The notes: generated by a model not told the origin, from the sequence alone. A stretch of 64,000 nucleotides of DNA from Mucilaginibacter agri (GCF_009928685.1 NZ_WWEO01000045.1:558001-622000); one strand, 5' to 3'; numbered from the stretch's first letter, positions 34,533 through 43,705 are shown. Made by a program: numbers and translations.

Positions 34533-34945
34533 TGGGTATTAACTTAATAAAAGAAACAAAGGCTACAGCTCAGGCTAAAACCGGGTTTACACAATATCAA
34601 ACCGTAATTACCAGCGGTAAGCATTCCATTGTTGTTGATGAACCCGAAAGCGCAAAGGGTACGGATACAGCTATTGATCCTTTGAGCCTGTTGGCTGCAA
34701 GCCTGGCAAGTTGCACGTCTATTACGCTGCGCATGTACATCGACCGGAAAATGTGGGTAGTAAGTGAAATAACTGTAGATGCGGAAGTTTTTAAAATTGA
34801 AGGCGGCACTTTGATAGAACGCAGAATTCACTTTAAAGGCGAGCTTAATGAAGAACAACGGAAGCGACTGGTACAAATTGCTGACGCTTGCCCGATACAT
34901 AAAATATTAGTAGGCGACATCATGATCGACACCAAACTGGTATAA
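34532..34945 (+). CDS. OsmC-family protein, second paralogue (137 aa)
   Basis: OsmC fold with conserved Cys61 (Ala-Ser-Cys-Thr-Ser) and Cys120 (Asp-Ala-Cys-Pro-Ile-His-Lys-Ile-Leu), fitting peroxidatic and resolving thiols. The Cys-Pro-x-His motif places it in the OsmC branch found fused to hydrolases elsewhere. Its start codon overlaps the preceding stop by one base. It is distinct from the OsmC protein at 23317. Confidence 0.87.
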   Translation: MGINLIKETKATAQAKTGFTQYQTVITSGKHSIVVDEPESAKGTDTAIDPLSLLAASLASCTSITLRMYIDRKMWVVSEITVDAEVFKIEGGTLIERRIHFKGELNEEQRKRLVQIADACPIHKILVGDIMIDTKLV

Positions 34946-35062
34946 AAAAAGCAGACCGGAACAAATCCGGCCTGCTTCAATCACTCTAAAACAATCACCT
35001 CTAACTTTAGAAGTCTCTTTATATAAACAATACTTAGTGTATTGATCTATCACTTATTATTA
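34943..35062 (-). ncRNA. Candidate small RNA, about 120 nt
   Basis: The minus strand between the OsmC and MscS genes has a complete small transcription unit with no ORF. The promoter is CTTG-N18-TATCTTTG (35097-35068). The 5' hairpin is CAATAC/GTATTG (35044-35028) and a second 8-bp hairpin spans 35014-34997 with one G-U pair. The intrinsic terminator stem (34977-34949, 12 positions with one mismatch) is followed by seven T on the minus strand. The terminator points away from both neighbouring plus-strand genes, so it needs a minus-strand transcript to make sense. Its 3' end touches the osmC stop codon. Confidence 0.5.
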
Positions 35063-35067
35063 TACTA

Positions 35068-35097
35068 CAAAGATACGGAAAACCGGGCTTACACAAG
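35068..35097 (-). promoter_or_regulatory. Minus-strand promoter for the candidate small RNA
   Basis: On the minus strand TATCTTTG (complement of 35068-35075) is an exact TAnnTTTG -7 element, preceded after 18 bases by CTTG (35094-35097). Predicted initiation is near 35060-35062. The remaining gap to the MscS start (35098-35272) shows only a TATCTTG-like -7 box at 35242-35248 for the channel gene. Confidence 0.5.
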
Positions 35098-35272
35098 GAA
35101 TCAGTTCTAGGTTTTTACCTCTGTATGACAGTGATTTAGCCCGTTCTTAGTGTACATTTAACATATTAAACGTGTAAAATCGGCTTTCATTGTGTCATAA
35201 AGACAATTTATTAAAATAAAACTTTTTTTTATTTCATATCTTATCTTGTTGTCACACCATAGCCTGCAACAG

Positions 35273-36409
35273 ATGAGTTTACCCAATAAGTTACCACCCG
35301 ATCTGCTGGAAATTTCTGAAAACATGCCCTCATACGCATGGAACGCCTTAACTGCCGCAGTTGCTATCGCAATTGGTTTGGCGGTTAAATTAATAATCAC
35401 CCGCATTTTAAAGTATTACGAAAAAAAGGCCGACTATCAGAATTATTCATTCTTTCGCTCATTCATAGTACACCTAGGGGTGCCTTTCACCTATTTTATC
35501 CCGCTATTTTTACTCAACATCGCATTGCCGCTGATGCGGATGAATAAACTTTGGTACGATCCGCTGAACCGCATTGTAGACATCCTTTTGGTACTCTCTT
35601 TTGCAAACATCCTCATTAACTGCGTAAAGGTTGCCGAAGACTATGTGTACCACGTGTACGATCTTAACAAGGCAGACAATTTAAAGGAGCGTAAAGTACG
35701 CACACAGTTAACATTCATACGAAAGCTATTTGTTGCCATTATTATCTTTGTAACCATAGCTATTATATTGCTCAGTTTTGAGAGTATGCGGAAGATAGGC
35801 ACAGGGCTTTTAACGGGCGTTGGTATTGGCGGTATTATAATTGGTTTTGCAGCCCAAACTTCGTTAGGTAACTTATTGGCCGGTTTCCAGATTGCCTTTA
35901 CACAACCTATTCGTATTGATGACGTATTGATTGCCGAAAATGAATGGGGGCGTGTTGAGGATATAACCCTTACCTACGTGGTAATGCGCCTGTGGGATCA
36001 ACGCCGATTGATACTGCCCATTAATTACTTTATCACCAAACCCTTTCAGAACTGGACGCGGATTTCTGCCGATCTGATAGGCACAGTATTCATTTATATG
36101 GACTATTCGATACCCTTAGACCCGATAAGGGAGGAGTTTGTACGCTTGCTAGGTCTTACCAAACTTTGGGATAAAAAGGTGCAGGTGGTGCAGGTAACCG
36201 ACGCAAAAGAGCATACGATAGAGGTGCGTTTCCTGGTAAGCTCAGGCAACTCTTCAGACGCTTTTGATTTACGCTGCTATATCCGGGAAAACATAATCAC
36301 TTTTATCCAAAAGAATTACCCGGAAAGCCTACCACGTCTCCGAGCCGAATTTAGTGGTCTCCCCTCGCAACAGCCACCGCCCGAGATCAGCGATTTTAAA
36401 CAGCCGTAG
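35273..36409 (+). CDS. MscS-family mechanosensitive channel
   Basis: The 378-residue protein has about four membrane helices and then the conserved MscS core. The pore helix is Gly-rich (Gly-Thr-Gly-Leu-Leu-Thr-Gly-Val-Gly-Ile-Gly-Gly, about 182-193) and is followed by the beta-domain with Gln-Pro-Ile-Arg-Ile-Asp-Asp. It releases solutes under membrane tension. ATG 35273 is preferred because the TTG at 35246 overlaps the likely -7 promoter element. It overlaps the convergent DUF4126 gene by 14 bases. Confidence 0.9.
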   Translation: MSLPNKLPPDLLEISENMPSYAWNALTAAVAIAIGLAVKLIITRILKYYEKKADYQNYSFFRSFIVHLGVPFTYFIPLFLLNIALPLMRMNKLWYDPLNRIVDILLVLSFANILINCVKVAEDYVYHVYDLNKADNLKERKVRTQLTFIRKLFVAIIIFVTIAIILLSFESMRKIGTGLLTGVGIGGIIIGFAAQTSLGNLLAGFQIAFTQPIRIDDVLIAENEWGRVEDITLTYVVMRLWDQRRLILPINYFITKPFQNWTRISADLIGTVFIYMDYSIPLDPIREEFVRLLGLTKLWDKKVQVVQVTDAKEHTIEVRFLVSSGNSSDAFDLRCYIRENIITFIQKNYPESLPRLRAEFSGLPSQQPPPEISDFKQP

Positions 36410-36884
36410 TAACTAACGCTACGCCGCCACCTGCAACTAACGCATCTTCTATCGCGCCAACAATAGGATCGATAATATGGCTCCGTTTTACGGTTATTTT
36501 ACGAATAAAAAAGCTAGCAAAAGTTGACGCCACGGCTGTTGCGCCCCCAATTAAACCACCCGTTACCGCATTGCCACCGGCAGCTTTGTAGATACATGCA
36601 CCGGCCAAAGCGCCCGATAAACACCTGCCGCCTAAAGCTATTGGGCTAATACGATTTGGGGCCGAAGGCAGCTTATCGCCAACAAGTTCTGATACTGCGA
36701 GTACCTTCAATACCAATGCAACTTTCTCTGACTGGATGAGGTTTAGCGCCGAACCTTCTAAACGTTTAGAATGGTGGTGACTTAATATATGACTGGTTAT
36801 TGCCGGCGCCGACATAGAGCGCATGCCTGCAAGCGTACCCAAGCCCAATGTCTGCCAAAACGGATCTGTTATTTTTAATGCCAT
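36396..36884 (-). CDS. DUF4126-type membrane protein (162 aa)
   Basis: A hydrophobic protein with about four membrane segments rich in small residues. The N-terminal Gly-Leu-Gly-Thr-Leu-Ala-Gly-Met-Arg-Ser-Met pattern and Gly-Asp-Lys-Leu-Pro match the DUF4126 family as I remember it. Function is unknown. It converges with and overlaps the MscS gene by 14 bases, leaving no room for a terminator between them. Confidence 0.75.
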   Translation of the reverse strand: MALKITDPFWQTLGLGTLAGMRSMSAPAITSHILSHHHSKRLEGSALNLIQSEKVALVLKVLAVSELVGDKLPSAPNRISPIALGGRCLSGALAGACIYKAAGGNAVTGGLIGGATAVASTFASFFIRKITVKRSHIIDPIVGAIEDALVAGGGVALVTTAV

Positions 36885-36964
36885 AGTGTATTTAATTTTT
36901 AATTCCTGTTTTTATAACAGATGCTTTTAAATAACCACTATGTTGTTAGGTTGTTTAAATAAAA

Positions 36965-36996
36965 AAGACCGCCCTAACACTAGTCGGGACGGCCTT
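36965..36996 (-). terminator. Terminator of the RND efflux operon
   Basis: On the minus strand a GC-rich stem (36965-36974 with 36986-36996, one bulge) is followed by TCTTTTTTATTT. Its loop and right arm (ACTAGTCGGGACGGC on the plus strand) closely resemble the terminator at 20290-20325. Confidence 0.8.
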
Positions 36997-37039
36997 GAAT
37001 TTTTAAACGTTGTACGTATAACGTTAAACGTATTACTTA

Positions 37040-40000
37040 TTAAACTGCTGGTGCAAGCTCTTTCTCTTCAGCAACAGGTTTCTTTTTGAAACGATCTTTA
37101 ATACGGATACGGATAATGTACATACACGGAACCAATATCAAAGTAATAATGGTTGCGAATCCTAAACCGAAAATCATCGTCCACGACAACGGGCCCCAGA
37201 AAGCAACGTTATCACCACCAAAGAAAATATGCGGTTTAAATTCGGTAAACAAGCCCACGAAATCGATATTGAAACCAACTGCCAACGGCACCAAGCCCAT
37301 AATAGCAGCACTGGCTGTTAGCAATACCGGTGTCATACGGGTACGTGCCGCTTCAACCACAGCATCGTGTACGTTGTGGGTTTCTTCCATCAGCATGTCT
37401 GTAAACTCCACCAGTAAGATACCGTTTCGCACTACCACACCCGCAAGGGCAATGATACCAACACCGGTCATTACGATAGAGAACGTCATGTGGAAAGTAC
37501 TTAAACCGAGCAATACACCTATGATACTGAAGAAGATCTCGCTTAAGATGATCAATGTTTTACCAACTGAATTAAACTGAGCCATCAGGATGATCAGGAT
37601 CAATCCGAATGAGATCATCAACGCTGTACCTAAGAAGGTGGCTGTTTCAATCTGGTCTTCCTGTGCACCACCCATTTTATATGATACACCGTCAGGGAAC
37701 TTGAAGCTGCGCAAAGCATTCGTTATTGCCGCGTTAACCTCCGTAGGGTTATTTGGCTTAATAACGCTCGAACCTAATGTAAGTACACGTCGCGACTGCT
37801 TGTGCTTGATATTTGCATACGTGTTGGTGTACCTGATATCTGTAAAAGCCGAAATAGGTACCTGGCGTATTGCACCACCACTCGCTAAATCACGGTAGGT
37901 GATCTTTAAATTACGCAGCATATCGATATTATAACGCTGATCTTCCTGCGCACGCACGTTGATCTCGTAGTTATCTTCTTTGGTATTCCTAAAGTCTGAG
38001 GCTTTATAACCATATACCGAGGTAAATAACGCACCGGTAATTTGCTGAGTAGTGATACCCTCGCGGTTGGCACGTTCGCGGTTAATGTCGAACACAATCT
38101 CTGGCTTGGTATTCTCTACGTCGGCCACCAGACCTTCAATACCCGGAATTTTTTGCTCATCGATAAATTTCTTCATGCGAGCGGCGGTTCTAACCAAGGT
38201 GTCAAGATTATCACCGGTAATTTCCAAACTGATATCTTTTTGCACCGGCGGACCAGAGTTTTCCTGCGCTACAGAAATTTTAGCGCCAGGTATACCTTGC
38301 ACCGTTTCACGAATGTGTTTCAGAATAGCTTTGGTGTCTTTACCATGGCGTTTGGCAAATTCAACAAACGCAACCGTAATTTTACCTTTGTTGTAATAGG
38401 TACCCTGATCTTCGTCCGTAGGATCTGTTACCCCTACCGATACGTTAGAGATGATAGATGACACCACATCTTTATCGGGCTCAACAACCTGTGCAACACG
38501 TTTCTCCAGTTTCGAGATCACATCGTTGGTCGCATTTTGATCTGTACCGATAGGCATAGTTACGTATACGTAAGCAAAGTTAGGGTCGCCGGATGGGAAC
38601 TGCTCTACCTTGAGGTTGCTTACAACCGTAAATGCAATACTCACGAAAAACAGGGCAATAACGCCACCCAATATCCACCACGGGCTTTGAACCGCTTTTT
38701 CCAAAATACGCGCATACCAATTCTGGAAACGAGGCCAAATATTCTTTTGGAAACGATCTATTACCCTTAGTAATATAAAATGGTTGAGTAGGTATAAGAA
38801 AATAACAAATACCACAAAGTTTCCGATGCCCACGTTCATGAAATAACCCAAAACAGCTATTACACCTAAAATGATTACGGCACGTGTTGTCTTCTTATCA
38901 AACTTAGGGTTATCATGCTCGCCATCGTGATGTGGTTTCATAAAATCAACCGCAAAAACCGGGTTCATGATATAAGCCACCAATAGCGACGCTAACAAAG
39001 TAATGATCAGCGTAATTGGCAGGAAGAACATGAAGTGACCAATCAAACTGTTCCAGAAAGCCAATGGCACAAATGGTGCAAGAGTTGTCATAGTACCGGA
39101 GAATACCGGCAAGAACACCTCACCTGCCGCCATCTTAGCGGCCTGTTTAATAGGTACGGCACCGTTATTAAAGATCCTATGTGTGTTTTCTATTACCACA
39201 ATAGCATCATCCACCACTATACCCAAGGCCAGCAGGAAGGAGAATAGCACGATCATATTGAGTGTAAAGCCAATAGCCGGCATCACCAAAAAGGCAATAA
39301 AACATGATAGCGGTACCGACAAGGCCACAAATATGGCGTTGGTAGTACCCATAAAAAACATCAGGATAACCGTTACCAGAATAAAACCGATAATAATAGT
39401 ATTGATCAGGTCATCCAGTGTAGAACGGGTCTTGTCAGACTGGTCGCCGGTAATGGTAATATCAAGGCCTTTAGGGAAGATCGTTTTCTGCTTTACCTTA
39501 ATCAGGTCATAGATCTTATCCGAAGCCTCGATCAGGTTCTCGCCCGATCTCTTACTTACATTAAGCGTAATTACATTTTTAAAGTTAGGATTGTTAGGTG
39601 TTTTTAAACGGGCAAAACTCTCCTGATCTTGAAAACCATCTGCAATCTGGGCAATATCGCGTAAGTAAACGGCTTTGCCTTGCGGGTTACGAACAACCAG
39701 GTTGTTAACTTCGTTGGCATCCTTAAAATCTTGTTTAATGTCAATGGTGCGCTGTACGCCGTCGTTTACGATAGCACCTGCAGACGAGATCACGTTCTCA
39801 TTGCCTATAGCCTGGATAATATCGTTGTAGCTAATCTGCGCTGCAGTCATTTTGTTAATATCCACGTTGATCTGGATGTTGGGTTTCAAGGCACCCACCT
39901 CATCAACTTTAGATATTTCTTTCATGCCCTCGATATCATCTTTAATATTATCTGCGTACTCCTTCAACTTCTTCAGGTCGTAGTTACCCGAGATGTTGAT

Positions 40001-40450
40001 GTACAGGATAGGCAAATCGGCAACGTTAATATCGGAGATAACAGACTCTTTTAAGTTGTTATCATTCTGAGGCAAATCTTGCTTTGCTTTATCAACTGCG
40101 TCTTTTACATCCTGCTTGGCATCTTTGATCTTAATGTCGGCGTTAAATTCCGCAGTAATGATAGATACGTTTTGCTGGGTGTTCGAGGTAACCTTCTTTA
40201 ATCCTTTTAAAGATTTAAGTTGTTTTTCCAACTGCTTGGTTACCAGTGTCTCAATATTTTGAGGTGACTGACCGGCGTAAATGGTGGAAATAAACACCTT
40301 AGATTGTGCAATATCCGGGAAATTCTCTTTAGGTAACCTGTTATAACTTAACAGACCAAGCAAGGTAATGAGGAATATCATTACATATACCGCCGTTTTG
40401 TTATCTATGGCCCAACTCGATGGGCCAAATTCTTTTACTGAATCTTTCAT
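37040..40450 (-). CDS. RND efflux pump, inner-membrane transporter (HAE-1 type)
   Basis: The 1136-residue protein has the AcrB-type duplicated plan: helix 1, large periplasmic porter loop, helices 2-6, then the second half. The proton-relay Asp pair is in Gly-Ile-Val-Val-Asp-Asp-Ala-Ile-Val (around 415-423), as in drug (HAE-1) rather than metal (HME) pumps. An extra segment at about residues 500-563 contains a charged His/Asp-rich stretch and two additional hydrophobic helices, making it longer than AcrB. Last gene of the tetR-tolC-MFP-RND unit, 20 bases after the adaptor gene. Confidence 0.93.
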   Translation of the reverse strand: MKDSVKEFGPSSWAIDNKTAVYVMIFLITLLGLLSYNRLPKENFPDIAQSKVFISTIYAGQSPQNIETLVTKQLEKQLKSLKGLKKVTSNTQQNVSIITAEFNADIKIKDAKQDVKDAVDKAKQDLPQNDNNLKESVISDINVADLPILYINISGNYDLKKLKEYADNIKDDIEGMKEISKVDEVGALKPNIQINVDINKMTAAQISYNDIIQAIGNENVISSAGAIVNDGVQRTIDIKQDFKDANEVNNLVVRNPQGKAVYLRDIAQIADGFQDQESFARLKTPNNPNFKNVITLNVSKRSGENLIEASDKIYDLIKVKQKTIFPKGLDITITGDQSDKTRSTLDDLINTIIIGFILVTVILMFFMGTTNAIFVALSVPLSCFIAFLVMPAIGFTLNMIVLFSFLLALGIVVDDAIVVIENTHRIFNNGAVPIKQAAKMAAGEVFLPVFSGTMTTLAPFVPLAFWNSLIGHFMFFLPITLIITLLASLLVAYIMNPVFAVDFMKPHHDGEHDNPKFDKKTTRAVIILGVIAVLGYFMNVGIGNFVVFVIFLYLLNHFILLRVIDRFQKNIWPRFQNWYARILEKAVQSPWWILGGVIALFFVSIAFTVVSNLKVEQFPSGDPNFAYVYVTMPIGTDQNATNDVISKLEKRVAQVVEPDKDVVSSIISNVSVGVTDPTDEDQGTYYNKGKITVAFVEFAKRHGKDTKAILKHIRETVQGIPGAKISVAQENSGPPVQKDISLEITGDNLDTLVRTAARMKKFIDEQKIPGIEGLVADVENTKPEIVFDINRERANREGITTQQITGALFTSVYGYKASDFRNTKEDNYEINVRAQEDQRYNIDMLRNLKITYRDLASGGAIRQVPISAFTDIRYTNTYANIKHKQSRRVLTLGSSVIKPNNPTEVNAAITNALRSFKFPDGVSYKMGGAQEDQIETATFLGTALMISFGLILIILMAQFNSVGKTLIILSEIFFSIIGVLLGLSTFHMTFSIVMTGVGIIALAGVVVRNGILLVEFTDMLMEETHNVHDAVVEAARTRMTPVLLTASAAIMGLVPLAVGFNIDFVGLFTEFKPHIFFGGDNVAFWGPLSWTMIFGLGFATIITLILVPCMYIIRIRIKDRFKKKPVAEEKELAPAV

Positions 40451-40470
40451 CTCAAAATCTGTTTAAAAGA

Positions 40471-41583
40471 TTAATTACCTGATGTTGAAGATTTAACCTT
40501 GTCGCCGTCTTCAATATCATTTGCACCGTCGGTTATTAATTTGTCGCCCGCTGCAATACCAGATAGAATTTCGGCGCTGCCTCCATAAGTACGACCTATT
40601 TTAATGCCTTTTTGTTTAGCCACTCCGTTTTCGTCAACAAAAACGTAATCGCCTTGCTCCGATTTCTGGATAGCTTTAAATGGAATAACTAATGCAGTTT
40701 TGTTGTTGTAGTCGGCTATTTTTAACGTAGCGGTCATGTTAGGGCGCAGTGTGTTGCGAACAGGCAATTTTACCTCGATACCAAAACTACGTGATCCCGG
40801 ATCGATAACTTTTGCGGCGAAGGTTACCTTGGCATTCAGCGAGTCTGCAGCATCTGGAACCATTACTTTAACAATATCACCTTGGTTAACGCGGCCTGCA
40901 TAAGACTCAGGAACATCTGCCTTTACCTTTAATACATCAGCATTAACAATACGGATACCAGTTTGACCTGGTTGAGCCATTTGGCCTAATTTCAAATCCA
41001 TTTGATCGATAGTGCCGTTAATCGGCGACTTAATGCTGTACATAGCTGCCTGTTCTTTAAGGGAGGCCAATTGTTTCTGGCTGCCTTCTAAAGCAGTTTT
41101 AGATTGCAGGTATTGTACTTCGGTACCGATTTTCTGGTCCCAAAGATTTTTTTGGCGTTGGTACAAAGTTTTGTTCAGGTCAACCTGAGTGGCAACCTGC
41201 GCAATGTTTTGCTTTAAAACGTTATCATCTAACTGCACCAATACCTGGCCGCGACTAACGTGATCACCTGCTTTTACATAAATATTAGTAATGGTACCAG
41301 GCGATTGCGAATAGGCAGTAACGTTATCCTGCGCATCTATACGGCCTTGTATCTCAATATAGTTAGTGAAACTGGTTGGTTTAACCTCGTAAACGTTAAC
41401 GTCGGTAACTTTTGACGAGTCTTGACCGCCACCATTTTTAGCTTCTAAAGCTGCAATTTTACCTGCTATTTCAGACTGCTGTTTTTTAAGATCAGCCAGC
41501 TGGGCTTTATCATCTTTTGGTTTGCTATTGCAGGCCGCTAAAGCCATTAAAGCTACTGCACTTGTGTATAATATTTTTTTCAT
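40471..41583 (-). CDS. RND efflux periplasmic adaptor (membrane fusion) lipoprotein
   Basis: A lipobox Leu-Ala-Ala-Cys with Cys18 anchors the protein. A short coiled-coil (25-50), a biotinyl-lipoyl-like barrel (about 75-105 and 195-215), an alpha-hairpin (about 110-185) and C-terminal beta-barrel/MP domains follow in the usual HlyD/AcrA order. It bridges the RND transporter and the TolC-like channel. It is encoded between them on the same strand with gaps of 20 and 32 bases. Confidence 0.92.
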   Translation of the reverse strand: MKKILYTSAVALMALAACNSKPKDDKAQLADLKKQQSEIAGKIAALEAKNGGGQDSSKVTDVNVYEVKPTSFTNYIEIQGRIDAQDNVTAYSQSPGTITNIYVKAGDHVSRGQVLVQLDDNVLKQNIAQVATQVDLNKTLYQRQKNLWDQKIGTEVQYLQSKTALEGSQKQLASLKEQAAMYSIKSPINGTIDQMDLKLGQMAQPGQTGIRIVNADVLKVKADVPESYAGRVNQGDIVKVMVPDAADSLNAKVTFAAKVIDPGSRSFGIEVKLPVRNTLRPNMTATLKIADYNNKTALVIPFKAIQKSEQGDYVFVDENGVAKQKGIKIGRTYGGSAEILSGIAAGDKLITDGANDIEDGDKVKSSTSGN

Positions 41584-41615
41584 GTGTTGTTTGTCTTATG
41601 ATGGTTTAGCTATTC

Positions 41616-42971
41616 TTATTGTAATCTTCCGTATGCTCTATCTAAGTCTACCTTGCTAATCAGGGCATTGTATAGGCCTTGTATATAATTGTTATCTGCT
41701 ACTACAAGCGAAGTTTCGGCTTGCGTCACCTCAACGCTCGAGCCAACTCCTTGTTGGTATTTAATTCGTGTGACCCTTAATACTTCGTTAGCAACTTCAC
41801 GGTTGTGCTTTTGGTTGTTAAGCGATTGCAAACCGTTAACATAGCCTATGCGAGCGGCGTTGGTTTGTAGGTTTAACCCGTTTTTCAGGTTATCCATATC
41901 GTTCTGAGTTTTCTGTATTGCAATTTGCGCCTGCTTTACCTGATTAGTCCGCTGAAACCCGGTAAAGATTGGCACTTTCAAATTCAACCCGATATAGCTT
42001 GATGGAAATTGCATACTGTATAGCGAGCTAAAACCATTGTTTTGGTATGATGAAGTGTAGTTTGCAATTGCGCTCAACTTGGGCAAAAACTGCGATTTCT
42101 GTCTTTGCAAATCAAGTTTATTCAATTTCAATTGGGTCTCGTACAAACTGTACTCGATACGTTTCTGATATGCAGTTGTGTCTGTAGTTGCAGCCATAGC
42201 CATACTTTCATCAAGCTTAATGTCCTCCAGCTTATCCTTTAACTCTAACTCGGTGTCAATCGGCATGCCCATCTGAAATTTCAGCATTTGTAGGTTAAGT
42301 ACCAGCATTCTTAAAGTATTAATGCGCGTAGTTACCAGGTCATTATATTGTACGCTTAAACGGTCTACATCAATCTTTTCAACAAAACCTTGTTTGTTTT
42401 GTGCGATAGTTTGATCGTATTGCTCTTTAATTTGTTTGATGTTAGCATCAAGTAATCTAACCGCTTCATTGCTTACCAATACCTGATAGTAAGCCTTGGT
42501 AACCTGTACGTTGGCCTCGATAAGGCTACGTGTAACATTACGTTGCGATAGTTCTTTATATGTCTTGGAAGCTTTTAATCCAACTAAATAACTACCGTCA
42601 AATAATATCTGACTAGCATCTAATCCTAAATTTGATTGATACTTCACGCCAAATTTAACCGGTACAAATGTGCCAGGTTGACCGAAAAAATCGCCAGGCA
42701 ATAATGTAGTTGGTATTTTAACATAGTCTAAAAACGATGCCGATCCATTGATTTGCGGCAAACCTATCCCTGTTGTTTCTTTTACTTTGTATTCTGCGCT
42801 TTTTACATCCAGGCGGGCATTACGCACAGTATCCTGATGCTCATAAGCGTAGTTAATACAATCGGCCAGTGTAAAGCTGTACGATGGACTAACGGCGGGC
42901 GTTGTTTGTTGGGCATAGCTACTTATAGTAGTTATACATAACAATAGTCCCACTTTTATTACATTCTTCAT
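41616..42971 (-). CDS. TolC-family outer-membrane efflux protein
   Basis: A signal peptide ending Ser-Tyr-Ala-Gln is followed by two structurally repeated OEP domains, each with long helices and a beta-barrel hairpin. The length of 451 residues fits the family. It forms the trimeric exit duct for the adjacent RND pump. It is encoded second in the operon, 34 bases after tetR. Confidence 0.92.
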   Translation of the reverse strand: MKNVIKVGLLLCITTISSYAQQTTPAVSPSYSFTLADCINYAYEHQDTVRNARLDVKSAEYKVKETTGIGLPQINGSASFLDYVKIPTTLLPGDFFGQPGTFVPVKFGVKYQSNLGLDASQILFDGSYLVGLKASKTYKELSQRNVTRSLIEANVQVTKAYYQVLVSNEAVRLLDANIKQIKEQYDQTIAQNKQGFVEKIDVDRLSVQYNDLVTTRINTLRMLVLNLQMLKFQMGMPIDTELELKDKLEDIKLDESMAMAATTDTTAYQKRIEYSLYETQLKLNKLDLQRQKSQFLPKLSAIANYTSSYQNNGFSSLYSMQFPSSYIGLNLKVPIFTGFQRTNQVKQAQIAIQKTQNDMDNLKNGLNLQTNAARIGYVNGLQSLNNQKHNREVANEVLRVTRIKYQQGVGSSVEVTQAETSLVVADNNYIQGLYNALISKVDLDRAYGRLQ

Positions 42972-43005
42972 GTGTTTGGAAATATATTATGGTGTGTGTT
43001 GGTTA

Positions 43006-43617
43006 TTAGTTTTGGTTTATGTTTTGATACTCGCAAAGCATTTTGTAGCCCTCCAGCGTAACTATGCCATAGTTAAAATGCTCTAAAAACTGTTGCTGAA
43101 CTTTCCATTGGTTAAATTCTGTTATCGGGAAAACCATGTTGTCGAATCCTGTTTCTACCTGTAGCATCCGCATGCGGGCGATAATCTTTACATCCAGCTC
43201 GGGGCGTATGAAGCCTTCTTTAATACCACGGGTTAACAGTTCTTCCAGCGTAACTACCAGCGTTTTAGCTTTAAACTGCTGGATCAGTTTCCACCCTTCC
43301 GGATGGTACTTCTGCATATCGTGTATTACAATCGGGTTCATCTTGGCTAAAATCTCTTCCGAACACTTCATCATATCAATCAGCTGCTTAATCACGTTGT
43401 CTTGCCCTTCTAACATCTCCTTCATCATCCGCTCGTCCTCTTCCATTCGGGTTTTAGTTAAAGCCACAACTAATTCGTTTTTATCGGAGAAATGCTGATA
43501 GATGGTTTTTTTCGACATACCTAAATGCCGGGCAATATCATCCATGGTTACGCTCTTAATGCCTGCCTGCATAAACAGTTCGAGCGCCCCTTCTAATATC
43601 CTTTGTTCCTGACTCAT
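43006..43617 (-). CDS. TetR/AcrR-family repressor of the efflux operon
   Basis: An N-terminal HTH (about 18-47, with Met-Asp-Asp-Ile-Ala-Arg-His-Leu-Gly-Met-Ser and Thr-Ile-Tyr-Gln-His-Phe) is followed by an all-helical ligand domain. First gene of the efflux operon, so autoregulation is likely. A perfect ATGGAAAC/GTTTCCAT inverted repeat lies 16-47 bases upstream of its start. The ligand is unknown. Confidence 0.9.
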   Translation of the reverse strand: MSQEQRILEGALELFMQAGIKSVTMDDIARHLGMSKKTIYQHFSDKNELVVALTKTRMEEDERMMKEMLEGQDNVIKQLIDMMKCSEEILAKMNPIVIHDMQKYHPEGWKLIQQFKAKTLVVTLEELLTRGIKEGFIRPELDVKIIARMRMLQVETGFDNMVFPITEFNQWKVQQQFLEHFNYGIVTLEGYKMLCEYQNINQN

Positions 43618-43632
43618 CTTACCCGCAAAACT

Positions 43633-43664
43633 ATGGAAACATTTTTCGATTTCAAAGTTTCCAT
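43633..43664. promoter_or_regulatory. Candidate TetR operator between tetR and purB
   Basis: ATGGAAAC (43633-43640) and GTTTCCAT (43657-43664) are perfect inverted half-sites with 16 bases between them. The right half overlaps AAACTTTG on the minus strand, a near-consensus -7 element for tetR, so binding would block transcription of the efflux operon. No other symmetric element is seen in the gap. Confidence 0.6.
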
Positions 43665-43697
43665 CTTATTTTAATTCTCCTGCCAATCGTTAATTGT

Positions 43698-43705
43698 TAC
43701 CTTTG
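43698..43705 (+). promoter_or_regulatory. -7 element of the purB promoter
   Basis: TACCTTTG is an exact TAnnTTTG match 16 bases before the purB ATG. No clear TTTG box was found upstream at the expected distance. CAAACTTA at 43708-43715 is an exact minus-strand -7 element facing the efflux operon, so divergent promoters may overlap here. Confidence 0.55.

Noticed and set aside
37086..37580. 164-codon plus-strand frame opposite the RND gene
   Set aside because: Complementary shadow of a conserved transporter; the composition is a mirror of hydrophobic codons and there are no expression signals. The same applies to the 141-codon frame at 10536-10961 opposite ndh.
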